Shown here: piece by piece, positions 41,251-47,887 of the stretch
How positions within the stretch are numbered: position 1 is the stretch's first letter
Layout: every line of letters starts with the position of its first letter
Assembly (NCBI RefSeq): GCF_018829635.1
Contig: NZ_JAHKKG010000009.1
Span: 62,001 to 126,000, forward strand
DNA from: Paractinoplanes bogorensis
GTDB taxonomy: Bacteria; Actinomycetota; Actinomycetes; Mycobacteriales; Micromonosporaceae
Length of the DNA: 64,000 nucleotides
Direction of reading: 5' to 3'
Notes under the pieces: generated by a model
The model's database searches: none
Told to the model about the DNA's origin: nothing
Seen by the model: only the letters and a program-made list of their open reading frames with translations
Position numbers and translations under genes: made by a program

Positions 41251-43281
41251 TCATCGCATGAAGGCCGCGGCCACCCCGGCGTCCACCGGGATGTGCAGGC
41301 CGGTCGTGTGCGTCAGGTCGCCGCCGGCCAGCGCGAAGACCGCGTTGGCGACGTGCTCGGGCAGCACCTCGCGCTTGAGCAGGGTGCGCTGGGCGTAGTA
41401 CTCGCCCAGTTTCTCCTCGGGCACGCCGTAGACCGCGGCCCGCTTGGCCCCCCAACCACCGGCGAAGATGCCGGAACCGCGAACCACCCCGTCGGGGTTG
41501 ATGCCGTTGACCCGGATGGCATAGGCACCCAGTTCGGCGGCGAGAAGGCGTACCTGGTGGGCCTGGTCGGCTTTGGTGGCGCCGTAGGCGACATTGTTGG
41601 GCCCGGCGAAGATCGAGTTCTTGCTCGAGATGTAGACGATGTCGCCGCCCATCCCCTGCGCGATCATGATGCGAGCGGTCTCGCGCGACACCAGGAACGA
41701 GCCCTTGGCCATCACGTCGTGCTGCAGGTCCCAGTCCTGTTCGGTGGTCTCGAGCAGCGGCTTCGAGATGGAGAGGCCGGCGTTGTTGACCACCAGGTCG
41801 ACGCCGCCGAACGTTCGGGTGGCCTCCTGCAGCGATCTGACGATCGAGCCGGCGTCGGTCACGTCGGCCGTGACAGCCAGCGCGACGTCGCTGCCACCGA
41901 TCTCGTCGGCGGTCCGTTTCGCGGCGTCGGCATCCCGATCGGCGACGACCACGCAGGCACCCTCGGCGGCCAGGCGCAACGCGATCGCGCGGCCGATACC
42001 CGAGCCGCCGCCGGTCACGTACGCGATACGGGTGGCCAGGGGCTTCGGCTTGGGCATCCGCTGGAGCTTGGCCTCCTCGAGCGCCCAGTACTCGATGCGG
42101 AACTTCTCGGCCTCGTCGATCGGCGCGTACGTCGAGACCGACTCGGCGCCGCGCATCACGTTGATGGCATTGACATAGAACTCGCCGGCGACCCGGGCCG
42201 TCTGCTTGTTGGCGCCGAACGAGAACATGCCGACCCCGGGCACCAGCACGATGGCCGGGTCGGCGCCGCGGATGGCCGGGCTGTCGGCGGTGGCGTGCCG
42301 CTCGTAGTAGCCGCGGTAGTCGTCGCGATAGGCCGCGTGCAACTCCTTCGCCCGGGCGATCACGTCATCGAGGGGTGCGTCGGGTGCGGTGTCGAGCACC
42401 ATCGGCTTGACCTTCGTACGCAGGAAGTGGTCGGGGCAGCTGGTGCCCTTCTCGGCCAGTTCCCGTACGCGCTCCCGGTTGACGAAATCGAGGACGACCT
42501 CGCTGTCCGTGTAGTGACCGACCTGGGGTTTGTCGGTCGACGCCAGCCCCCGCAGGACGGGGAAGAGGGCCGCGGCCCGCTCGTGCCGCGTTTCGGGGTC
42601 GGGCGACTCGTGGATCTTCGCGCCGAACGGCTCGGTTCGCCCGTGCTGTTCGAGGTAGGTCGCCGCCTTCGCGATGATCTCCAGGGCGTTGCGCTCGCAC
42701 TCGTCGCTGGTGGCACCCCACGCGGTGATGCCGTGCCCGCCGAGGATCACGCCGATGGCCTGCGGGTTGGCCTGGTGCACGGCGGCGATGTCGAGGCCGA
42801 GCTGGAACCCGGGACGGCGCCAGGGCACCCACAGCACCCGGTCGCCGAAGATCTCCTTGGTCAGCGCCGGCCCGTCGGCCGCGGTGGCGATCGCGATGCC
42901 GGAGTCGGGGTGCAGATGGTCGACGTGCGCGGCGTCGACCAGCCCGTGCATGGCGGTGTCGATCGAGGGGGCGGCGCCGCCCCGCCCGTGCAGGCAGTAG
43001 TCGAAGGCGGCGACCATCTCGTCCTCGCGCTCGACGCCGGGATAGGTGCGGGTCAGCCCGCGCAGCCGGTCGAGGCGGAGCACGGCCAGGCCCTTCTCGG
43101 CCAGGGTGCCGAGGTCGCCGCCGGAACCCTTGACCCACATCAGGTCGGTGGGCTCGCCGGTCACCGGGTCGAGGTCGCGGCCCTTGGCCGAGGTGTTCCC
43201 ACCGGCGTAGTTGGTGTTGCGCGGGTCGGCGCCGAGGCGGTTGCTGCGCTCCAGAAGCTCACGTACCGAGGGGTTCGTCAT
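41251..43281 (-). CDS. rhaE: Bifunctional rhamnulose-1-phosphate aldolase / L-lactaldehyde dehydrogenase
   Basis: The 676-residue fusion has an N-terminal class II aldolase domain (GGNTSAKGRD; zinc-type VDHLHPDSGIAIATA; LGGHGITAWG) that splits rhamnulose-1-P to DHAP and L-lactaldehyde. A C-terminal SDR domain follows (YVTGGGSGIGRAIALRLAAEG; NNAGLS; ISSKNS; YGATKADQ) that oxidises lactaldehyde to L-lactate with NAD+. This is the RhaEW/YuxG type known from Bacillus and Chloroflexi. I start it at ATG 43281, with AAGGG just upstream, rather than at the GTG four codons earlier. It is the first gene of the operon and sits behind an operator and promoter. Confidence 0.95.
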   Translation of the reverse strand: MTNPSVRELLERSNRLGADPRNTNYAGGNTSAKGRDLDPVTGEPTDLMWVKGSGGDLGTLAEKGLAVLRLDRLRGLTRTYPGVEREDEMVAAFDYCLHGRGGAAPSIDTAMHGLVDAAHVDHLHPDSGIAIATAADGPALTKEIFGDRVLWVPWRRPGFQLGLDIAAVHQANPQAIGVILGGHGITAWGATSDECERNALEIIAKAATYLEQHGRTEPFGAKIHESPDPETRHERAAALFPVLRGLASTDKPQVGHYTDSEVVLDFVNRERVRELAEKGTSCPDHFLRTKVKPMVLDTAPDAPLDDVIARAKELHAAYRDDYRGYYERHATADSPAIRGADPAIVLVPGVGMFSFGANKQTARVAGEFYVNAINVMRGAESVSTYAPIDEAEKFRIEYWALEEAKLQRMPKPKPLATRIAYVTGGGSGIGRAIALRLAAEGACVVVADRDADAAKRTADEIGGSDVALAVTADVTDAGSIVRSLQEATRTFGGVDLVVNNAGLSISKPLLETTEQDWDLQHDVMAKGSFLVSRETARIMIAQGMGGDIVYISSKNSIFAGPNNVAYGATKADQAHQVRLLAAELGAYAIRVNGINPDGVVRGSGIFAGGWGAKRAAVYGVPEEKLGEYYAQRTLLKREVLPEHVANAVFALAGGDLTHTTGLHIPVDAGVAAAFMR

Positions 43282-43310
43282 GTCGCCCTTCACTGCCGCT
43301 TGACCATCGC

Positions 43311-43365
43311 ATGAAACGTTTCATTGATTGCCGACAGATTACGGGCCCGTGCCGTCACCGGTCAA
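43311..43365 (-). promoter_or_regulatory. Promoter and LacI-type operator of the rhaE operon
   Basis: On the minus strand TTGACC (43365-43360) and TAATCT (43341-43336) are 18 bp apart. The perfect palindrome ATGAAACGTTTCAT (43311-43324) lies just downstream of the -10, where a bound repressor would block initiation. Similar sites occur at 47821 and 47841. The remaining gap up to 43611 holds the start of the roadblock operon, whose promoter I cannot place with confidence. Confidence 0.75.
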
Positions 43366-43611
43366 GACGCGCTACCCGCTGGTTCGAGGACGCCGCCCGT
43401 GCTATGTCCATCGGACGAAACGACGGCTTCCCGGCCATTCGGAGGACCCCGCCCGGGGTCATCCGATCAGCGGGCCGGGATCTTCGGTCTGACCTGCGCT
43501 GATTGGACTTTGATCACTGCTCAATAACGGAGTCACGTGCCACTGTTGTCGCCGATAACTCTCACGGGCCCTAGTTCGTGACCGATAGTGACGGCGCGAG
43601 AAGGAGGAACA

Positions 43612-43983
43612 ATGGCCAACATCGAGACTTCGCTCAAGGAAGCCATGACCATCGAGGGCGCCATCGGCGTGGCCCTCGTCGACTACACCAGCGGCCTGAC
43701 GCTGGGTGTCATGGGCGGCGGCCTGAACATGGACATGAACATCGCCGCCGCCGGCAACACCGACGTGATCCGCGCCAAGGTGCGCACCCTCGAGATGCTC
43801 GGCCTGGCCGACACGATCGAGGACATCCTGATCACCCTCGACTCCCAGTACCACCTGATCCGCCTGCTTCAGGGCCGCGGCAACGAGGCGTTCTTCCTCT
43901 ACCTGGCGCTGAACAAGAACCGCGCCAACCTGGGCCTGGCCCGGCACCAGCTCCGCAAGATCGAGTCGGAGCTCGACGTATGA
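43612..43983 (+). CDS. Roadblock/LC7-like protein 1
   Basis: The 123-residue protein starts at ATG 43612 with AAGGAGG 6 nt upstream. It has the alternating helix-strand pattern of the roadblock fold (SLKEAMTIEGAIGVALVDYTSGLTLGVMGG; DTIEDILITLDSQYHLIRLLQ). Roadblock proteins dimerise and bind small Ras-like GTPases as activators or scaffolds. It is the first of a run of four related small genes. The stop overlaps the next ATG by 4 nt (ATGA). Confidence 0.75.
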   Translation: MANIETSLKEAMTIEGAIGVALVDYTSGLTLGVMGGGLNMDMNIAAAGNTDVIRAKVRTLEMLGLADTIEDILITLDSQYHLIRLLQGRGNEAFFLYLALNKNRANLGLARHQLRKIESELDV

Positions 43984-44426
43984 CGGCCGTGGACGAGACC
44001 GGACTGAACATCCGGAGCACGACCCAGCTGATCGGCGACGCCGTCAAGCAGTTCCGCGCTCAGGTGCCCGAGTGCATCGGCGCCGGCCTGGTCGACATGT
44101 CGACCGGCATGCTGCTCGCCGTCGACACCCTCGACGAGCACCCGGGCGAGGTGCTGGACCTGCTCGCCGCCGCCACGTTCGACCTGTTCCAGGGCCGCAA
44201 CGTGGTGATGATCGAGGAGATCTTCAAGGCGCGCTACGGCGTGCTCGACGACCGTCACTACTTCCAGGAGTTCCTGGCCCAGAGTGACTCGTACGTGCAC
44301 GTCTTCCTGCGTAGCACCAACCAGGACATCGTCGCGGTCGTGGTCTGCCGCAAGACCGCGAACACGGGCATGGTGCTGACGCAGTCCCGCCTCGTCATGA
44401 AGCAGCTGGACGCCGGCCTCAGCTGA
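43980..44426 (+). CDS. Roadblock/LC7-like protein 2
   Basis: The 148-residue protein is the second gene of the cluster. The core ECIGAGLVDMSTGMLLAVDTLDEHPGEVLDLLAAA and SDSYVHVFLRSTNQDIVAVVVCRKTANTGMVL follow the same fold as its neighbour: a strand-turn-strand GLVDMSTGMLL, then a helix, then paired strands. No membrane or signal segment is visible. Its ATG overlaps the stop of the preceding gene and its stop overlaps the next start (TGATG), so strict co-translation and a defined stoichiometry are likely. Confidence 0.72.
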   Translation: MTAVDETGLNIRSTTQLIGDAVKQFRAQVPECIGAGLVDMSTGMLLAVDTLDEHPGEVLDLLAAATFDLFQGRNVVMIEEIFKARYGVLDDRHYFQEFLAQSDSYVHVFLRSTNQDIVAVVVCRKTANTGMVLTQSRLVMKQLDAGLS

Positions 44427-45094
44427 TGACCGTGCCGCCGCTGACGGAGGCGCTGGGAATCCCCGGCGCCCACGCGGTGTCCCTGATCGACCCCGAGGGT
44501 CCCAGGGTGCTGTGGTGGGCGGGTGAGACAGTGCCGACCGAGCAGGAATCAGCCGCCGCCGTCACGCTCGCCGCGGCGGCGGCCGGCCTCGTTCTGCTGG
44601 ACGGGAACGGCGGCGACGAGCTCAGCGACATCCTGCTCACCAGTGCGGACGCGTTCCACGTGCTCCGCCTGGTCGGCACGGAGGCGCCGCTCGTCGCCCA
44701 CCTGACGTTGCGCCGGACCGCCGCCAACCTGGCGATGGCCCGGCGCGAGTTCGGCACGATCCTGACCGCGTACGCGCGGGAGATCGCACCGCTTCGCTCT
44801 CCCGCGCTCGCACCCTCTCCCCTACCGGCTTCGACCGGTTCCTTACCGGCTTCGACCGGGGCGCTCGAGGCGGTGCTCAACGGCGCTGCCTCGCTCGACC
44901 TGCTGGCCCGTGAGGTCGGCAGCGGCACGGTCGACCTCCGCGACGCCATCGCGGGGCCCGACGCTCTCCTCCCCCAGCGGAACCGCAACGAGCCGGACGA
45001 GACCTCCGACCTGCTCAGCAACCTGCTGGGTCAGCCCTACGCCACCGACGACGAGATCCTGGACCGGGTGCTCGTCGCCCTGCGCACGCTGTAA
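44426..45094 (+). CDS. Unknown cytoplasmic protein of the roadblock cluster
   Basis: The 222-residue protein has an N-terminal half that may be a divergent roadblock-like domain (HAVSLIDPEGPRVLWWAGETV; DAFHVLRLVGTEAPLVAHLTLRRTAANLAMARREF). A low-complexity linker with a duplicated LPASTGSLPASTGAL follows, then an acidic helical tail (ETSDLLSNLLGQPYATDDEILDRVLVALRTL). Because of the overlap TGATG it is co-translated with gene 2. The tail could be a partner-binding peptide. No catalytic motif is visible. Confidence 0.7.
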   Translation: MTVPPLTEALGIPGAHAVSLIDPEGPRVLWWAGETVPTEQESAAAVTLAAAAAGLVLLDGNGGDELSDILLTSADAFHVLRLVGTEAPLVAHLTLRRTAANLAMARREFGTILTAYAREIAPLRSPALAPSPLPASTGSLPASTGALEAVLNGAASLDLLAREVGSGTVDLRDAIAGPDALLPQRNRNEPDETSDLLSNLLGQPYATDDEILDRVLVALRTL

Positions 45095-45123
45095 ACCTCC
45101 GCCCCCCACCCCAGGAGAAAGAC

Positions 45124-45534
45124 GTGCAACCCTCCGACCCCTTCCAGGCCGTACGCGCCGAGCTGGCCTCCCTGCGGCACCAGGTCACCGGGGTGCGCGG
45201 CTGCGTCATCGCCGGCGTCGACGGCCTGCTCGTCCTGCACGACACGGTGAACGGCCCCGAGCCGCACGACATCGCCGCCCTGGCCGCGGGCGCGCACGGG
45301 ATCAGCCGGACCTGCGGGGCCGCCCTCAACCAGGGCACCTTCCACGAGGTCACGATCCGCAACCAGGGCGGATACCTTTCCGTGTACGCCGTAGGTGAGC
45401 TGGCCCTGCTGGCGGTCATCGGCGACAGCGGGCTGAACATCGCCCGCCTGCACCTGGAGGCCCGCCCGGTCACCGGCCGTCTGGCCAGCCTGCTCCGGAT
45501 CCAGACCGTGGAGCCCTCCGGCTACTTCAGCTGA
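45124..45534 (+). CDS. Roadblock/LC7-domain protein 4
   Basis: The 136-residue protein starts at GTG 45124 with AGGAGAAA upstream. It is the clearest roadblock domain of the group: VRAELASLRHQVTGVRGCVIAGVDGLLVLHDTV, then HDIAALAAGAHGISRTCGAAL and YLSVYAVGELALLAVIGDSGLNIARLHLEAR. This is the form seen in MglB-like activators and in the streptomycete conservon proteins. No GTPase gene is next to it, so its partner must be encoded elsewhere. Confidence 0.85.
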   Translation: MQPSDPFQAVRAELASLRHQVTGVRGCVIAGVDGLLVLHDTVNGPEPHDIAALAAGAHGISRTCGAALNQGTFHEVTIRNQGGYLSVYAVGELALLAVIGDSGLNIARLHLEARPVTGRLASLLRIQTVEPSGYFS

Positions 45535-45669
45535 CGCCGCCCCGCATCACCCGCACCGGTCGTCGTCGTCGGGCGATCGGTGCTTCGTTCTGCCCGCCTG
45601 CCTGCGCGCCGTCGTAACCACGGCCTTTCGGGCGCCGCCGATCTCGTCCTGGCCCTAGGCTCGGCGATC

Positions 45670-46503
45670 GTGAACGACCTCATCGATCCCGACCGGGACT
45701 GTCACTGCCACCTCTGCGCACCCAACTCGGAGGACGACGGCTGCCTCGACTGGCGCGATGGCACCGCCCGGCTGGTGACCGAACACGGCTGGAGTGTCGT
45801 CGCCATCGATGGGCACGACGACGTCCCGCCGTGGGTGTTCACCGTCGGGTTGTGGCACACGTACGGGAGCCCGGAGGTGGCCATGTTCGGCCTGGGGCGG
45901 ACGGACATGCAGGCCTGGGTCAACCGCCTCGGTAGTCAGATCAAGAACGGCCGGCCGCTGCGTCTCGACCGGCCTGTGGACGACGTGCTGGACGGATTTC
46001 CGCTCGCGGCGCGCCCGGTTCAGCCCGCCTGGTATTCCCGGCTGTTCGAGTCGGCGGTCAACTTCTACCAGCAGCCGCCGCTGCCGATCGTGCAGCTGGT
46101 GTGGCCGGACCGGCACGGGCATTTCCCCTGGCAGGAAGGCAGCGGCGACAACTGCCGGGCCGACCAGCCGTCACTGTGGGTGACCCCGGAGAGCCACGAA
46201 CCGAGCATCTGGACCGACCTGGACGACATCACGCCGTGGCCGTATCCGGAGGACGGCGCCCGCACCCAGGTGACGGTCAACTGGATCACCGAGGGCAGCA
46301 ACCCGATCAGCGGCGTAGTGCGCGAGACCGACGGCTCGTGGCAGTTCCTCGACGGCGGCGAGATCGACAAGAAGGACATCCGGGTGGTGCACCTGCATCA
46401 TCTGGTCGCCCGGCACCCGAGGATCCGGGAGGTCGCCGACCTGCGCCGGGGCGAGCAGGCGTGGCTGGACGCGAACGGCAGCTGGGTCCGCTCAGCGCTC
46501 TGA
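45670..46503 (+). CDS. DUF4262-like protein
   Basis: The 277-residue soluble protein starts at GTG 45670. Near the N-terminus are a Cys/His cluster (DCHCHLCAPNSEDDGC) and the DUF4262-type core: HGWSVVAIDGHDDVPPWVFTVGLWHTYGSPEVAMFGLGRTDMQAWVNRLG. The C-terminal half has Trp-rich segments (PSIWTDLDDITPWPYPEDG) and DKKDIRVVHLHHLVARHP. The family is widespread in actinomycetes without known activity. The Cys/His start might bind zinc. Downstream lies the 17-bp tandem repeat, and the LacI gene on the other strand converges on it. Confidence 0.8.
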   Translation: MNDLIDPDRDCHCHLCAPNSEDDGCLDWRDGTARLVTEHGWSVVAIDGHDDVPPWVFTVGLWHTYGSPEVAMFGLGRTDMQAWVNRLGSQIKNGRPLRLDRPVDDVLDGFPLAARPVQPAWYSRLFESAVNFYQQPPLPIVQLVWPDRHGHFPWQEGSGDNCRADQPSLWVTPESHEPSIWTDLDDITPWPYPEDGARTQVTVNWITEGSNPISGVVRETDGSWQFLDGGEIDKKDIRVVHLHHLVARHPRIREVADLRRGEQAWLDANGSWVRSAL

Positions 46504-46530
46504 TCGACAGCCCGGCCCGGCCCGGGTCGC

Positions 46531-46650
46531 GGCGCGAGACGCGGGGCGGCGCGAGACGCGGGGCGGCGCGAGACGCGGGGCGGCGCGAGACGCGGGGCGG
46601 CGCGAGACGCGGGGCGGGCGCGAGACGCGGGGCGGGCGCGAGACGCGGGA
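46531..46650. repeat. 17-bp tandem repeat, seven copies
   Basis: Five exact 17-bp units GGCGCGAGACGCGGGGC (46531-46615) are followed by two 18-bp variants with an extra G (46616-46650). They fill the gap between two convergent genes, reaching within 3 bp of the LacI stop at 46653. Confidence 0.95.
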
Positions 46651-46652
46651 CC

Positions 46653-47687
46653 TTACAGGGAGCGCGCTCGTCTCACGGTGGAGGCTCGCGCGACCAGCTC
46701 GGGCTGGAACTGCAGCTGCTGGTGGTTGTGGTTGGGGTTGGTGGCCTCGTCGAGGACGAGCTGGGCGGCGGCCCGGCCCAGTTCCTGGCGGGGTTGACGG
46801 ACCGAGGTCAGCGGCACGGCCGCGGCCGCGGCGAACTCGATGTCGTCGAAGCCGACGATGGCCAGGTCGTCGGGTACGCGCAGGCCGGCCCCGATGCTCT
46901 GCTGCAGCAGGCCCAGCGCCAGCAGGTCGTTGGCGCAGAACGCGGCCGTCGGGCGACGGCGCGCGGGCAGGCCGGCCAGGCGTTCCCCGGCCGAGCGGCC
47001 CTCGGCCACGGTGAGCGCCTCGGTCGGCAGGTAGATCAGGTTGTCGGGGTCGTGGCCGAGCGACTCCCAGACCTCGCGGGCGCCCTGCAGACGTTCGCGC
47101 ACCTGGCCCAGCGAGTCGGGGCCGCCGACGAACGCCACCCGCTCGTGGCCCAGTTCGGCGAGGTGTTCGACACCGATGCGACCGCCGAGCACGTCGTCGA
47201 CCGAGACCGAGCAGCAGCTGTCGGCGTTGCGGACCCGGTCGACGATCACCATCGGAACCCCGCGGCGGGTCAGCTCGTCGAGATGCGGTGCGGCCGGGTC
47301 GACCGGGGTGATCAGGATGCCCTGCACCCGCTGCTGGAGCAGCCGGTCCAGGTGTACCTCTTCGCGCGTCGCACGGCTGTTGCTGTTGCAGATGAACAGG
47401 GACAGGTCGGCATCTTCGGCGGCGAGCTCGATGCCCTGGGCCACGTCGTGGAAGAACGGGTTGGTGCCGTCGAGCATCACGTAGGCCAGGGTGCGGCTGG
47501 TGCCCGCGCGCAGCTGACGGGCCGACTCGTTGCGGACGAAGCCCAGCTCGGACATGGCCCGCTCGACCCGTTCGCGGGTGCGGGCGCTGACCACCTCGGG
47601 CCGGTTCATCACGTTGGAGACCGTGCCCAGCGAGACGCCGGCGGCCGCGGCCACGTCCTTGACGGACGGCGTCCTGCCGTTCAGCAC
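46653..47687 (-). CDS. LacI-family regulator of the rhamnose regulon
   Basis: The 344-residue repressor starts at GTG 47687 with GGGGG 6 nt upstream. The HTH is VKDVAAAAGVSLGTVSNVMNRPEVVS, with the family hinge, and the sensor domain runs from RTLAYVMLDGTNPFFHDVAQGIE to IVGFDDIEFAAAAAVPLTSVRQP. It is divergent from the sugar ABC operon. Palindromes of the TTGAAACNTTTCAA type at its own upstream region, before the ABC operon and before rhaE point to control of both operons, relieved by L-rhamnose or a derivative. The 17-bp repeat lies directly after its stop. Confidence 0.92.
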   Translation of the reverse strand: MLNGRTPSVKDVAAAAGVSLGTVSNVMNRPEVVSARTRERVERAMSELGFVRNESARQLRAGTSRTLAYVMLDGTNPFFHDVAQGIELAAEDADLSLFICNSNSRATREEVHLDRLLQQRVQGILITPVDPAAPHLDELTRRGVPMVIVDRVRNADSCCSVSVDDVLGGRIGVEHLAELGHERVAFVGGPDSLGQVRERLQGAREVWESLGHDPDNLIYLPTEALTVAEGRSAGERLAGLPARRRPTAAFCANDLLALGLLQQSIGAGLRVPDDLAIVGFDDIEFAAAAAVPLTSVRQPRQELGRAAAQLVLDEATNPNHNHQQLQFQPELVARASTVRRARSL

Positions 47688-47698
47688 CCGAACCCCCT

Positions 47699-47712
47699 TT
47701 GAAACGTTGAAG
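47699..47712. promoter_or_regulatory. Partial LacI-type operator near the regulator start
   Basis: TTGAAACGTTGAAG keeps the left half TTGAAACGTT of the operator and only part of the right. It is 12 bp upstream of the regulator start and could serve autoregulation. Confidence 0.5.
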
Positions 47713-47776
47713 ACGCATCTTACGGTACGCGAACCGCCCGCGACGGCCGTGTTTCCACAACGTTTCTTCGCAGCGC

Positions 47777-47806
47777 TTGACAGGTGTGATCGGGGCCACC
47801 TACGTT
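47777..47806 (+). promoter_or_regulatory. Promoter of the sugar ABC operon
   Basis: TTGACA (47777-47782) and TACGTT (47801-47806) are 18 bp apart. The -35 is perfect and the -10 weak. Two operators lie immediately downstream. Confidence 0.55.
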
Positions 47807-47820
47807 CGTCCTACGCGGTG

Positions 47821-47854
47821 ATGAAACATTTCAACGCCTATTGAAACTTTTCAA
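47821..47854 (+). promoter_or_regulatory. Two LacI-type operators before the sugar ABC operon
   Basis: ATGAAACATTTCAA (47821-47834) and TTGAAACTTTTCAA (47841-47854) have centres 20 bp apart, about two helical turns, and resemble the perfect site at 43311-43324. Confidence 0.8.
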
Positions 47855-47887
47855 AAGTCCCCCGATCAGCGGACGTGGAGGTGGCCC

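Noticed and set aside
41101..43314. 737-codon plus-strand frame opposite rhaE and the end of rhaB
   Set aside because: Shadow of two recognised enzymes. No domain and biased composition.
46531..46650. Tandem repeat as a CRISPR array
   Set aside because: The 17-bp units abut without spacers and there are no cas genes.
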